A stretch of 64,000 nt of DNA from SAR116 cluster alpha proteobacterium HIMB100 (GTDB taxonomy: Bacteria > Pseudomonadota > Alphaproteobacteria > Puniceispirillales > Puniceispirillaceae). Under the pieces are notes generated by a model. It was not told the DNA's origin and made no database searches. It saw only the letters and a list, made by a program, of their open reading frames with translations. This document shows positions 44,130 to 53,508 of the stretch, in pieces. Both the position numbers and the translations under genes were made by a program. Location: positions 872,501-936,500 of the forward strand of contig AFXB01000010.1 of assembly GCA_000238815.2 (NCBI GenBank), written 5' to 3'. How positions within the stretch are numbered: position 1 is the stretch's first letter; each line of letters starts with the position of its first letter.

Positions 44130-45143
44130 ATGATGAAACAAATCACAAAATATCTGGCAATGGGTTTGGCGACGGTTTTTGCAGCGACAGCCAGCCACGC
44201 TGACACCAAAGTGCAGTTTGCGCTTGACTGGAAGTTTGAAGGGCCTTCAGCACCTTACTTCCTTGCAATTGATAATGGCCATTTTGCTGCAGCAGATATG
44301 GATGTTGAAATTACACCAGGAAAAGGCTCTCTTGATGCGATTCCGAAAGTGGCAACTGGCGCGTTTCCTTTCGGCTTTGCTGATATCAATTCACTGATTA
44401 AATTTCTTGATCAGAATCCGGGTGCCCCGGTTACAGCTGTAATGATGGTTTATGATAAACCGCCTTTTGCGGTGATCGGCCGCAAATCCAGGGGGATCAG
44501 CGGGCCTGGTGACCTTGAAGGCTCTGTTCTCGGTGCACCACCGCCAGATGGCGCATGGGCACAATTTCCGTCTTTTGCGAAGGCCAATAACATCAATATA
44601 GACAAGATCACCGTTGAACCTGTCGGGTTCCCTACACGAGAGCCGATGCTGGCTGAGGAGAAGGTTGATTCTGTTACGGGCTTTTCCTTCTCATCTTATC
44701 TGAATCTTGTTCGTCTTGGTGTGCCTGAAGACGATATCTCCACTATTCTGATGGCTGATCATGGTCTGAAGCTGTATGGGAATGCTGTGATCGTAAATAC
44801 TGAATTTGCACAAGCGAACCCGGATATGGTGAAAAAATTCCTGGTCGCTGTCGGGGCAGGCTGGAAAGATGCGATCAGCAATCCAAAAGCAGCAGCAGCG
44901 GCGCTGGTCAAGCGTAATCCGGCAGCTGATGCAGCCCTGGAACAGCGGCGGCTTCAGCTGGCCATTGATGCCAATGTTCTTACCGATTATGTGAAGGCGA
45001 ACGGCATGGGCGGGGTTGATGCCACCCGGTTTGCGGCGGCAATTGAACAGCTCAAAGAAACCTATGACTACAAAACCACTCCGGATGCGGAATTATATTT
45101 CACCGATGCCTATCTGCCGGGTGGCGGGATTTCTGTAAACTAA
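44130..45143 (+). CDS. NitT/TauT-type ABC transporter substrate-binding protein (NMT1/THI5-like)
   Basis: A 337-residue binding protein starting at the ATG at 44130 (or 44133), seven bases after AGGAG. The longer frame from 44013 has no such support and the signal peptide (KQITKYLAMGL, ending ASHAD) begins here. The mature part has the NMT1-like opening FALDWKFEGPSAPYFLAIDNGHF (short form FALDWK) and GKGSLDAIPKV. Relatives bind thiamine precursors, riboflavin, purine or pyrimidine-like compounds. Position between allA and the xdh operon makes a purine, xanthine or allantoin substrate likely. A perfect hairpin follows the stop. Confidence 0.92.
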   Translation: MMKQITKYLAMGLATVFAATASHADTKVQFALDWKFEGPSAPYFLAIDNGHFAAADMDVEITPGKGSLDAIPKVATGAFPFGFADINSLIKFLDQNPGAPVTAVMMVYDKPPFAVIGRKSRGISGPGDLEGSVLGAPPPDGAWAQFPSFAKANNINIDKITVEPVGFPTREPMLAEEKVDSVTGFSFSSYLNLVRLGVPEDDISTILMADHGLKLYGNAVIVNTEFAQANPDMVKKFLVAVGAGWKDAISNPKAAAAALVKRNPAADAALEQRRLQLAIDANVLTDYVKANGMGGVDATRFAAAIEQLKETYDYKTTPDAELYFTDAYLPGGGISVN

Positions 45144-45156
45144 ACATAATGGATAT

Positions 45157-45180
45157 GCAGCCTGAGATGTCTCAGGCTGC
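45157..45180 (+). terminator. Hairpin after the NitT-type binding-protein gene
   Basis: GCAGCCTGAGA (45157-45167) pairs perfectly with TCTCAGGCTGC (45170-45180) around a two-base loop. No clear T-run follows, so it may be a processing or attenuation hairpin rather than a full terminator. Confidence 0.7.
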
Positions 45181-45203
45181 AGAGCTTTAAAGTAGGTACG
45201 CTC

Positions 45204-46007
45204 ATGACGCCGGTAAACAACACAGATCTGATCAGGATTGAGGGCGTTTCACATACATTCACAACAGACACAGGTGCTCTTCCTGTTCTCGATAATCTGA
45301 CACTCAGCGTCCCTGAAAATGGCTTTACGGCTATTGTTGGCCCGTCTGGCTGCGGTAAATCCACTGTGACCCGGCTGGTTGCAGGGCTCCTGAAGCCTGA
45401 TGCAGGTCATGTGTGGCTGCAGGGCGAAAAAGTCACCTCTGCGCGTGATATCGTTGGTATGGCGTTCCAGAATCCGGTTCTGCTCGAATGGCGAACTATA
45501 TTGAAAAATGTCATGTTGCCGCTGGAAATTGTGCCCAACACCCTCAATTCGGCAGACCGCGAGGCGCGTGCCCGTGACCTTCTGAAATTGGTCGGCCTGT
45601 CTGGTTTTGAACATAAACGCCCCTCTGAATTGTCAGGCGGAATGCGCCAGCGGGCATCCTTATGCCGGGCCCTGGTCCATCGCCCGGAAGTTCTTATTCT
45701 TGACGAACCCTTTGGGGCACTTGATGCCTTCACCCGTGAAGATCTGTGGCAGACCATGCACCGGCTGCGCGAGGAAGAACCCTTTACGGGGGTTCTGATT
45801 ACACATGATTTGCGGGAAGCGATTTTCCTTGCTGACGAGGTTGTTGTGCTGTCAGGCCGTCCGGCAACAGTTCAATACAGCCAGAAATTAAACCAGCGCG
45901 GGTCCCGAAGCCTGGATACGCTCTACACGCCTGAAGCGACTGAAACGCTCAATATTCTGCGCGAGCAAATCAAAATTGCCCGTAAAGATGAGGAGGCCAG
46001 AACATGA
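45204..46007 (+). CDS. NitT/TauT-type ABC transporter ATP-binding protein
   Basis: A 267-residue ATPase with Walker [10 protein letters not shown] near 46-54, signature LSGGMRQR, Walker B LILDEPFGALD and the switch His in VLITHDLREA. The length and the absence of a C-terminal regulatory domain are those of the nitrate/taurine/hydroxymethylpyrimidine group. Its stop overlaps the permease start by four bases (ATGA), so both are translated together. It powers uptake for the binding protein at 44130. Confidence 0.94.
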   Translation: MTPVNNTDLIRIEGVSHTFTTDTGALPVLDNLTLSVPENGFTAIVGPSGCGKSTVTRLVAGLLKPDAGHVWLQGEKVTSARDIVGMAFQNPVLLEWRTILKNVMLPLEIVPNTLNSADREARARDLLKLVGLSGFEHKRPSELSGGMRQRASLCRALVHRPEVLILDEPFGALDAFTREDLWQTMHRLREEEPFTGVLITHDLREAIFLADEVVVLSGRPATVQYSQKLNQRGSRSLDTLYTPEATETLNILREQIKIARKDEEART

Positions 46008-46759
46008 GACAATTCGCTGCTCCGGTCTTTGCTGTTGTTCTTTTTCTTCTGTTTTGGGAAGCTCTTGTTTGGGTCAATGACTGGCCGAATTACAAGATGG
46101 CCTCCCCCAGCGATCTTTGGCCTGCCTTCTGGCGGTTCAAATGGCTGTTCTTGACCTTTGGCTGGGAGACATTATGGCGGACGGTGTTGGGCTTGCTGAT
46201 TGCCATTGTGGTCGGAGTCTTGTTGGGCATGATCATGGGGTTTTCACGGGTGTTGCGCGAAGGGCTGTATCCGCTTCTTGTTGGTTTTAACGCTATTCCC
46301 AAAGCGACTGTGGTGCCGATTGTTGCATTAATGTTTGTTGGTCAGCATGATCTGAATACCGTATTGATCGCCTTTATGATTTCATTTTTTCCGATTGCGG
46401 TTTCTGTCTCTATCGGCCTGTCCACGCTAGAGCCTGAATATCGTGATATCCTGCGCGCTCTTGGCGCCTCTAAACTGACCATATTCTGGAAAATTGCCTT
46501 GCCGAAAACCCTGCCAGAATTTTTTGGGGCGCTGAAGGTCGCGGTGACCCTTGCTTTTATTGGCACCAATCTGATGGAGATTGTCTCTCCACATGGCCGT
46601 GGCCTCGGGGCTCTGTTTGACAGCGGAAAAACCAACTCTGATTACCCGCTTATGTTTGCTGTTCTGATTGCGCTGGCGATACTTGGCATCGCGCTTTATT
46701 ATGTTGTTGTGTTGCTGGAACGTATCTTTGCTGGCTGGGCAGAACGTCAGGCCGACTGA
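46004..46759 (+). CDS. NitT/TauT-type ABC transporter permease
   Basis: A 251-residue inner-membrane permease with six hydrophobic segments. The coupling motif is seen in EYRDILRALGASKLTIFWKIALPKTLP (about 144-170; short form LGASKLTIFWKI). FNAIPKATVVPIVALMF is typical of SsuC/TauC-like permeases. It would work as a homodimer with the ATPase encoded just upstream. Converges on xdhC with a 32-base gap that contains a hairpin. Confidence 0.94.
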   Translation: MRQFAAPVFAVVLFLLFWEALVWVNDWPNYKMASPSDLWPAFWRFKWLFLTFGWETLWRTVLGLLIAIVVGVLLGMIMGFSRVLREGLYPLLVGFNAIPKATVVPIVALMFVGQHDLNTVLIAFMISFFPIAVSVSIGLSTLEPEYRDILRALGASKLTIFWKIALPKTLPEFFGALKVAVTLAFIGTNLMEIVSPHGRGLGALFDSGKTNSDYPLMFAVLIALAILGIALYYVVVLLERIFAGWAERQAD

Positions 46760-46767
46760 CCCTGCCC

Positions 46768-46795
46768 CTGAACAGCAGAGGCCGGTGCTGTTCAG
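46768..46795. terminator. Hairpin between convergent permease and xdhC genes
   Basis: CTGAACAGCA (46768-46777) pairs perfectly with TGCTGTTCAG (46786-46795) around an eight-base loop. Its downstream arm overlaps the last bases of xdhC. No T-run is seen on either side, so bidirectional termination is only suggested. Confidence 0.5.
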
Positions 46796-47724
46796 TCAGA
46801 CAGCTCATCCAGCCAGTTCGACAATTGAGCAGTGACAGACAGCGCGACCTGTAGGGGTTTTTTGCCCCTGACCTGGTGAATGCCGATAGGGCAGATCAGC
46901 CTGTTAATCTGCTCTGCTGCCAGGCCATTCTCCTGCAGACGCTTCCGGAACCGTGCCGCCTTGGTGGCTGAACCTATCAGCCCGCATCTGGCAAAACGGC
47001 CAGTGCTCAGCACCGTCGATATAAGGTCATAATCAAGCTGGTGAGAATAGGTCATGACCAAATGTATGGCGGTATCTGGGGCATGTGCAGCAAGGGTCTG
47101 CGGCTGGCGTGCAGGCAGCTTTGTCACCCCTGGTGGGGCTGTTTCGGGGAAACGATCATCATCTGTATCAACCCAGAAAATCTGACAGCCCAGATGACAG
47201 GCAAGCTTAACAACTGCCCTGCCGACATGTCCGGCCCCATAGATAAATACATCATGACTCTGTTTGGTTAAGGGCAGGACACAGGCCGTATCCGGCTCTT
47301 GTTCTGGCGGATGTGCTATAAAGCGGGGCGGGATTTGTGTGGCGGTCTCATGCAGGCTATAGCCGCTGGCCTGTTCTGCAAGCAGGGTCAGTGCCGGCAA
47401 ATCTGCAGGGCTGTACCATTCATACATAATCTTTACATGACCGCCACAACATTGCCCCAGCGATGGGCCCAGCGGATAGGAACGGATCTGCCGCTCAAAC
47501 GCTGTGCCGGGCTGATGTGTTCTGGCCAAATGAATGGCCTGATATTCCAGCTCGCCACCACCGATACTGCCGTGAATCTGCTCCCGATTGACCAGCATCA
47601 TTGCGCCCCTTTCGCGGGGCGCAGACCCTTTTATATCTGAAACCACAACCAGGCAGACTGTCTGTGTGGTTGATTCAGACAGAATTGTGCGGGCCCACTG
47701 TCGGGGAAACGGAAAAATCTTCAT
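46792..47724 (-). CDS. xdhC: Xanthine dehydrogenase accessory protein XdhC
   Basis: A 310-residue maturation factor that binds molybdenum cofactor, helps its sulfuration and inserts it into the XdhB subunit. The N-terminal XdhC domain contains VVSDIKGSAPRERGAMMLV (short form KGSAPRERGA) and GSIGGGELEYQAI; the C-terminal NAD-binding-like domain has YGAGHVGRAVV near 165-175 and GLIGSATKAARF. The start overlaps the xdhB stop by four bases, giving a coupled xdhABC operon. Confidence 0.94.
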   Translation of the reverse strand: MKIFPFPRQWARTILSESTTQTVCLVVVSDIKGSAPRERGAMMLVNREQIHGSIGGGELEYQAIHLARTHQPGTAFERQIRSYPLGPSLGQCCGGHVKIMYEWYSPADLPALTLLAEQASGYSLHETATQIPPRFIAHPPEQEPDTACVLPLTKQSHDVFIYGAGHVGRAVVKLACHLGCQIFWVDTDDDRFPETAPPGVTKLPARQPQTLAAHAPDTAIHLVMTYSHQLDYDLISTVLSTGRFARCGLIGSATKAARFRKRLQENGLAAEQINRLICPIGIHQVRGKKPLQVALSVTAQLSNWLDELSD

Positions 47725-50042
47725 AAGCGGTTTTGCGCGTGTGCCGTCATCAACAGACGCTCGGCTGTTGCCGGGGCGTTCAGCTTTGGATAGCTGTTGG
47801 TCGGGCTCAGCCCTCTCAGGGCATCACCAAATGCAAGGAAAGCAGATATGCCCAACATAAAGGGCGGCTCACCCACAGCCTTTGATCTGTGGATGGTCTC
47901 AGACCGGTTGCCCTCACCCTCATAAAGGCTGATATTCATCACATATGGACGGTCAGAACAGGCTGGAATTTTGTAGGTGGACGGCGCATGGGTCAGCAGC
48001 GCCCCATCTGCGGCATAGACCAGCTCTTCTGTTGTCAGCCAGCCAACACCCTGGACAAAGCCTCCTTCAATCTGACCTCTGTCTAAGGCCGGGTTGAGCG
48101 AATGGCCCGCATCATGCAGAATATCTGCGCGCATAATTCGGCTTTCGCCTGTCAGCGTATCCACCACGACCTCAGTCAAGGCCACGCCATAAGCAAAATA
48201 ATAATACGGCTGGCCGGTCAGGCTGGCATCATCCCAGTGAATTTCAGGTGTGGCATAAAAGCCAGTTGCAGAAAGAGATATCCGTCCCTCATAACATAAA
48301 TGCGTTGCCTCAGAAAAGGACAGTGACTGGCCAGAGGGCAGAGCGACCAGCCCGTCTGCAAAGTCAATATCCTCAGCTTCACATTGATATAATTCGGCCA
48401 GATGTGCTGCCATTCGTCCCTTAATGGCATCTGCTGCGCGCAAGGCTGCCATACCATTCAAATCAGTCCCGGATGAGGCAGCGGTGGCTGAGGTATTGGG
48501 CACCTTGGCGGTGGTGGTGGCTGTGATACGTACCTTGTTGACCTCAAGCCCAAACACATTTGCAACAATCTGGGTGATTTTGGTATGCAGCCCCTGACCC
48601 ATTTCTGTGCCACCATGATTGAGCTGCACAGACCCATCGCTATATACATGAACCAGCGCTCCGGCCTGGTTCAGCATGGTTCTGTTAAACGAAATGCCAA
48701 ATTTCACAGGCGTGAATCCCAAACCGCGCCGCAGAACAGGACTAGCCTTGTTATAGCTGTTGATCTCTGTCCGGCGCTGATGATAATCAGCCTTTGACAG
48801 CAGCTGGGTTGTTATCTCGTTCAGAAGGCCATCTTTAACCAGCTGACCATAGGGGGTACGCTGATGCATAGCTGCCTGATAATCAGGGTAATAATTGGCG
48901 ATGCGGACAGCCACTGGATCACGCCCTAATTTGGCGGCGATCTGATCCATAATCCGTTCAACGCCGATCATCCCTTGCGGGCCGCCAAAACCGCGGAAAG
49001 CCGTATTGGAGGGGGTATGGGTCAGACACAGGCTGGCCGTGATCTGGGTATGCGGAATGTGATAGGCATTTTCCGCATGGGTCATCGCCCGTATGGCAAT
49101 TGCCTTAGACAAATCATAAGACATGCCACAACGAAAATATTGCGCCATAACCAAGGCCTGGATCCGGCCCTGCTCATCAACACCAGCCTTATAGACCAGC
49201 TTTACATCATGGCGTTTGCCGGTGACCCGCATATCTTCATCCCGGTCATAGACAAGACGGGCTGGCCGTCCTGTTTTCCGGGCCGCCAGCGCGGCGATAC
49301 AGGCCGTCAGATTGCTCTGGCTTTCCTTCCCCCCAAAACCGCCACCCATACGCCGGACCTCAACATGAACATCATGATAGGACAGCCCTAACATAGCTGC
49401 GACTTTATGCTGAATTTCGCTGGGATGCTGGGTGGACACAAACAGCCTCATGCCGCCTGCCTCATCTGCCCATGCAATGGCTGCCTGGCCTTCCAGGTAA
49501 AAATGTTCCTGTCCGCCAACCACCAGCTCATCTTCAATTTGAATTGGTGATGCATCGAAGACAGCAACCGGATCACCTGTTGTCAGGCTGAGCGGTTGTT
49601 CAAGCAAACTGTCTTGTTCAATCGCCTCATCAATGGTCAGCACAGCGGGCAAAGGGGTGATGTCCACAACCACCAGCTCAGCAGCATCACGTGCCTGGGC
49701 TCTGCTCTCTGCGACAACTGCAAACAGCGTCTGGCCATGATACATCACGTCAGTTTCGGCAAAGATGGGGTCATCTCCCATCACCGGACTACAGTCATTT
49801 TTGCCGGGAATATCTGCTGCGCTCAGCACAGCGTGAACACCGGGCGCGCGCAAGGCGTCTTCAGCATCAATCTTGTTTAGCCTGCCATGCGCAACAGGGC
49901 TCAGCCCAAGGACAATATGAACACTGTTTGCGGGCAGAGCCATATCATCAACATAAGCGGCCCGTCCTGTTACATGCAAAGCCGCGCTTTCATGGGCAAG
50001 GGGTGTATGTATAGCTGTTGTCCTGTTTGTTGTGCTCATCAC
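47721..50042 (-). CDS. xdhB: Xanthine dehydrogenase molybdopterin-binding subunit
   Basis: A 773-residue large subunit. The N-terminal domain opens with [20 protein letters not shown]; molybdopterin-binding segments include GGFGGKESQ near 240, [22 protein letters not shown] and GSSGTDLNG-like SSGTDLNG. The active-site base Glu is in [10 protein letters not shown] near the C-terminus. It hydroxylates xanthine (and hypoxanthine) to urate, which PuuD then oxidises. Four-base overlaps with both xdhA and xdhC show tight coupling. Full length compared with bacterial XdhB proteins. Confidence 0.96.
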   Translation of the reverse strand: MMSTTNRTTAIHTPLAHESAALHVTGRAAYVDDMALPANSVHIVLGLSPVAHGRLNKIDAEDALRAPGVHAVLSAADIPGKNDCSPVMGDDPIFAETDVMYHGQTLFAVVAESRAQARDAAELVVVDITPLPAVLTIDEAIEQDSLLEQPLSLTTGDPVAVFDASPIQIEDELVVGGQEHFYLEGQAAIAWADEAGGMRLFVSTQHPSEIQHKVAAMLGLSYHDVHVEVRRMGGGFGGKESQSNLTACIAALAARKTGRPARLVYDRDEDMRVTGKRHDVKLVYKAGVDEQGRIQALVMAQYFRCGMSYDLSKAIAIRAMTHAENAYHIPHTQITASLCLTHTPSNTAFRGFGGPQGMIGVERIMDQIAAKLGRDPVAVRIANYYPDYQAAMHQRTPYGQLVKDGLLNEITTQLLSKADYHQRRTEINSYNKASPVLRRGLGFTPVKFGISFNRTMLNQAGALVHVYSDGSVQLNHGGTEMGQGLHTKITQIVANVFGLEVNKVRITATTTAKVPNTSATAASSGTDLNGMAALRAADAIKGRMAAHLAELYQCEAEDIDFADGLVALPSGQSLSFSEATHLCYEGRISLSATGFYATPEIHWDDASLTGQPYYYFAYGVALTEVVVDTLTGESRIMRADILHDAGHSLNPALDRGQIEGGFVQGVGWLTTEELVYAADGALLTHAPSTYKIPACSDRPYVMNISLYEGEGNRSETIHRSKAVGEPPFMLGISAFLAFGDALRGLSPTNSYPKLNAPATAERLLMTAHAQNRL

Positions 50043-51586
50043 AGGCTCTTTTCACATAAGCCTGATTCGGCTAATCCGTCTCCGGCCAGCCTGAGGGGTG
50101 TGCCTGTTGTGGCTTCCAGCCGGCATTTTTGCAGTAGATTCCGTGCTGCCAACAAACGATAGGCTTGCGAAGCCCGCACATCATCAAGCGGGGTGAAATC
50201 TTCTGCCAGCGCGTGATCAATCCAGTTCTCTTCGCCCTGCGCAGGGCTGACGGTCTGGCCGATCAGCGCCTGTTCGAGTGATTTTGCCCGTTGTGGAATC
50301 CCGGCCATGCCGCCAAAGGCTATGCGGGCATCTGTAATCACCGCATTTTCTGTTTTCAGAGCAAAGGCGCCCATCACCGCAGAAATATCCTGATCAAACC
50401 GGCGCGAAAGCTTATAACAGCTGAACCGCCAGCCAGGCTGTAATTTTGGCATAAACAGCCCTTCCACCCATTCAGATTCGCGCCTGTCCTGCTGGCCATA
50501 GGTGATAAAGAAATCGTCCAGCTTCAGCTGCCGTGTCTCTGTGCCGCGCCGCAGCCAGATATCCGCATCAAGCGCGATCAGGGCCGGGGCCAAATCCCCT
50601 ATCGGCGAGCCATTTGCAATATTGCCGCCTACTGTCCCGCTTGATCTGACCTGAACAGAACCAAACCGGCGCCATAATTCACCCAAATCAGGAAAATCCT
50701 TCCCCAGCGCGTCAGCGGCCTGTGCATGCGTAACGGCCGCGCCAATGAACACCCCGTCCTCTTGTTCGGTAATGCTGCCCAGCCCCTCAACATGCTGAAC
50801 GGATAAAAACGCCGCCAGCTTCCTGTTTTGTTTGGTGATCCACAGCCCGATATCAGTCGCACCAGCGATGATTTGCGCATCTGGCTGGTCCAAATAGGCT
50901 TGTGAAAACGCTTCTTTTGTGTGCGGCGCCAGATAAGACACACCCGCAGCCTGATAGGCAAGTTCAGGCAAATCTTCACAAGCCCGCAAAAATGCAGTCT
51001 CTGTCTCTAACCGTTCTGTCTCCCAGCTGGCCATCGGTAATCCGGCCAGGGCCTGCCCCGCCCGTATGATGGGCCCATAGCCGGTACAACGGCACAAATT
51101 ACCGGCCAGCAAATCATCCAGCTCAGCAGCAGTAAAGCCAGATCTGTTCAGCCAGCCGCCATATAAAGACATCACAAATCCAGGCGTACAGAACCCGCAT
51201 TGTGAGCCATGATGGTCGATCAGGGCCTGCTGGACCGGGTGAAGCTTGCCATCTTCATACGCCACCCCCTCAACTGTGCGGATGACGGTCTTATCTGCCA
51301 TGGGCAATAAAAAAATACAGCTATTCACCGGCTGCCAGACCAGCTCGCCGTCACGCAGCCGCCCTAACAGGATCGTACAGGCCCCGCAATCGCCTTCTGC
51401 ACAGCCCTCTTTACTCCCGACCAGGCCCTGATGGCGTCGCAACACCTCTAACCATGAGCTGTCTGGCCGCAGATCAGTAAACGGACAGACTGTACCGTTG
51501 ATCATCAGGCTGATTGGGCGGGAAAGACCAGCTTCAGTCTTAGCTGGCAAAGCGGCATCATCATTGGTAGCTGACAAGGTTGGCAT
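50039..51586 (-). CDS. xdhA: Xanthine dehydrogenase small subunit (2Fe-2S and FAD)
   Basis: A 515-residue protein with two [2Fe-2S] domains in the first 180 residues ([12 protein letters not shown] and CGFCTPGF...CRCTGY cysteine sets) and an FAD domain from about 210 ([25 protein letters not shown]). It carries electrons from the molybdenum site to NAD. The ATG at 51586 follows a G-rich ribosome binding site; the longer frame begins with TTG at 51604. First gene of the xdhABC operon, so its promoter must lie in the long non-coding stretch upstream. Confidence 0.95.
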   Translation of the reverse strand: MPTLSATNDDAALPAKTEAGLSRPISLMINGTVCPFTDLRPDSSWLEVLRRHQGLVGSKEGCAEGDCGACTILLGRLRDGELVWQPVNSCIFLLPMADKTVIRTVEGVAYEDGKLHPVQQALIDHHGSQCGFCTPGFVMSLYGGWLNRSGFTAAELDDLLAGNLCRCTGYGPIIRAGQALAGLPMASWETERLETETAFLRACEDLPELAYQAAGVSYLAPHTKEAFSQAYLDQPDAQIIAGATDIGLWITKQNRKLAAFLSVQHVEGLGSITEQEDGVFIGAAVTHAQAADALGKDFPDLGELWRRFGSVQVRSSGTVGGNIANGSPIGDLAPALIALDADIWLRRGTETRQLKLDDFFITYGQQDRRESEWVEGLFMPKLQPGWRFSCYKLSRRFDQDISAVMGAFALKTENAVITDARIAFGGMAGIPQRAKSLEQALIGQTVSPAQGEENWIDHALAEDFTPLDDVRASQAYRLLAARNLLQKCRLEATTGTPLRLAGDGLAESGLCEKSL

Positions 51587-51604
51587 GCGCCCCCCATTTA
51601 ACAA

Positions 51605-52163
51605 GAAAGCCCGGCAAGAGGCAGATCATCTTAAACGGTAGCAAAATGGGGCGCGGGATCAAGTTGTTTCCGGTTCCGCTTACACAGAATTTTAACAGGT
51701 AAAAGCACCGTATGTTCAGCAGATGGTCGCCTGCATGTGATCTCGGGGAGAGAGTGAACATCTTAGCTGGTGTAAGGCAGATCTACCTGGGCAAGATGTG
51801 CGTAAAGCTTGGCCACTGCCGCATCATCTCCATGACCAAGACCCATATCTGCGGCTGCGCATATCATCCCGCAAGGTCAATTCTCAAAACCTTACCTGCG
51901 ACCTTGACGGAAGTCCTTGGGCGGGCGGCGGTCGTTATTCATTACACCACACCCGCCCCCCCCGACGGGGGTTACTGACTGGCTTTGGCAATCAGCTTTG
52001 GGTCTTATTCGAGGGGGTGGGGGTAAGAAGAGGAAGGGCTGCGGCTCTTGGACCTCGGCTCTGCCATCGATTGGCTGAGTGGCCGGACCGTGGTTTGTTT
52101 GGTATTATGTTGCGGATTCTGCCGCTAAAGGCAGCGCAGAGAAAGAAAATATTTGATTTGCCT
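51605..52163. other. 559-base non-coding stretch with G and C runs
   Basis: No convincing gene. It must contain the xdh promoter near 51605-51720. The part at 51900-52040 has runs such as CCCGCCCCCCCC and GAGGGGGTGGGGG that stand out from the rest of the window, plus CCCCC-GAC-GGGGG that could form a hairpin. Short frames here (for example 51798-52175) have no recognisable motif and biased composition. It marks the border between the purine locus and the DDAH/AtuA region and may be a decayed sequence or a structured RNA. Confidence 0.5.
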
Positions 52164-52979
52164 TCAGAAACGTAGAGACAAACAGGACATGCCACCGTCG
52201 ATTTTGGCACATTCACTATTCGCTACAGTCAGGACATTAAAGCCATTTTCTCTCAACATGCTTTCGGTCTTGTCAAAACCCTCTGCCATGATGATATGGT
52301 CATTATATCTTATCATATTGGCGGCTTCTTCTTCTCCTTCCGGAGTTAAAAGGACAGTATAGTCCTCAAAACAGCCGCTGGCGGCCAAACGCTTCGTAGA
52401 TAACAGGCAATGGTCATCAATCAGGCTGCAATCAGTTTTAAAGTGTAATACTTCAGGCGGTATGTTGAAAACACGCACCAAAAAGCCGTAACGCTGAAGA
52501 ATGTTTTTCAGCTGTTCAGCACCTTCAACATTCGTTCTGGATGAGAGCCCTACCAATATTTCTTTTGGTGTGGTCAGAATGTCGCCTGCTTCAATAAAAC
52601 CTTCAGATATATCTTCAATATTATCGAATTTTTCAGACAGAACACCTCTCATTGGGGCTACCTCGCCTCTGCGGCTTTTGGCTCCAGGCCGCATCATGAC
52701 GGCTAGACCAGGCAAACATAGGGCTGTGTCTTCAACAAATTGAGCGTCCGGAAACTCTGTTAACGCTTCAAGCTCGGTTACTTCTGCTCCGGCATGTTTT
52801 AACGCATTTATATAATCGCGATGCTGTTTTATCATCACATCAATATCCACAGCTCCTCGGTCTTCAGAACGTAAGCCGTTGATAGCAGATAAAGCTGGGG
52901 TTAATGTCACGGCCTGGACAAATTTTGTTGCGTGGCTGCGCGCTGTGCTGGCATTTTTTGGGTGTTTCACGGCGGTCAT
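52164..52979 (-). CDS. Dimethylarginine dimethylaminohydrolase (DDAH)-like amidinotransferase-fold hydrolase
   Basis: A 271-residue pentein-fold protein with FVED at 81-84, Glu130-x-Gly-Asp133 in FIEAGDIL, the catalytic His179 in VLHFKTDCS and the nucleophile Cys266 in DGGMSCLSLRF. This set matches DDAH, which hydrolyses N-omega-methylated arginines to citrulline plus methylamines; arginine deiminases are longer. It is cytoplasmic, has no signal peptide and stands alone between two non-coding stretches. The release of methylated amines could link to amine use elsewhere, which is inference. Confidence 0.9.
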   Translation of the reverse strand: MTAVKHPKNASTARSHATKFVQAVTLTPALSAINGLRSEDRGAVDIDVMIKQHRDYINALKHAGAEVTELEALTEFPDAQFVEDTALCLPGLAVMMRPGAKSRRGEVAPMRGVLSEKFDNIEDISEGFIEAGDILTTPKEILVGLSSRTNVEGAEQLKNILQRYGFLVRVFNIPPEVLHFKTDCSLIDDHCLLSTKRLAASGCFEDYTVLLTPEGEEEAANMIRYNDHIIMAEGFDKTESMLRENGFNVLTVANSECAKIDGGMSCLSLRF

Positions 52980-53201
52980 CTTTGATTTCTACTCATCAGA
53001 TGTTGTTCTACTTCCATGGTGCGGACTAATTCCATGATTTTCCCTAAAGTTTATTGGTTTCTTTGCATAGGGGACAGCCCCATAGACCGGCACAAACGAG
53101 CGTATCGGTCAGCTAACATGCATCTGCGCTGTTCTGCTCAAGTGCGGAATGAATATCTCGCGCCAGAGCGCACAGTGCTGTGCTATCCAGCTTGAACGTC
53201 A
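52980..53201. other. 222-base intergenic region
   Basis: No gene or clear hairpin was seen. It should hold the promoter of the DDAH-like gene and the end of the AtuA/DUF4387 transcript. Confidence 0.4.
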
Positions 53202-53504
53202 TCAATCTATATCCAGCTCTTCCAACAGCGCTGCATAGGCCGCGCCATGCATATCTGTATCTTCTGGCGTGCCTTGAATGTGGGGACGCGGCAGGCTGAA
53301 TTTAATGACCTGTAAATCCGTGATATCAAACCGCTTTATTTGTGCCTCATCTGTCTGAAATAGGGCCGCTATGGTGGCGGTCGCCAACCGGTCGCGGACA
53401 TAGATGAAATTATCTTCATCAAAACAGAAAATATCTAGTGTAAGCCAAAACGGCCCAGCATTTTTAGACCTGATTTTGCGTACCTTGTGACGTAGTGCTG
53501 TCAT
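53202..53504 (-). CDS. DUF4387 family protein
   Basis: A 100-residue protein from the ATG at 53504, four bases after the AtuA stop. The longer frame to 53552 overlaps AtuA. Characteristic segments are KNAGPFWLTLDIFCFDEDNF (short form KNAGPFWLTLDIF), VIKFSLPRPHIQGTPEDTDMHGA (short form FSLPRP). DUF4387 genes regularly accompany AtuA-like proteins, and the two are sometimes fused. It is probably a small partner subunit. The reaction is not established. Confidence 0.88.
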   Translation of the reverse strand: MTALRHKVRKIRSKNAGPFWLTLDIFCFDEDNFIYVRDRLATATIAALFQTDEAQIKRFDITDLQVIKFSLPRPHIQGTPEDTDMHGAAYAALLEELDID

Positions 53505-53508
53505 CGGC

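Noticed and set aside
51798-52175. 125-codon plus-strand frame in the long gap after xdhA
   Set aside because: Basic, low-complexity composition driven by G/C runs, no motif, no ribosome binding site, and several other frames are equally open.
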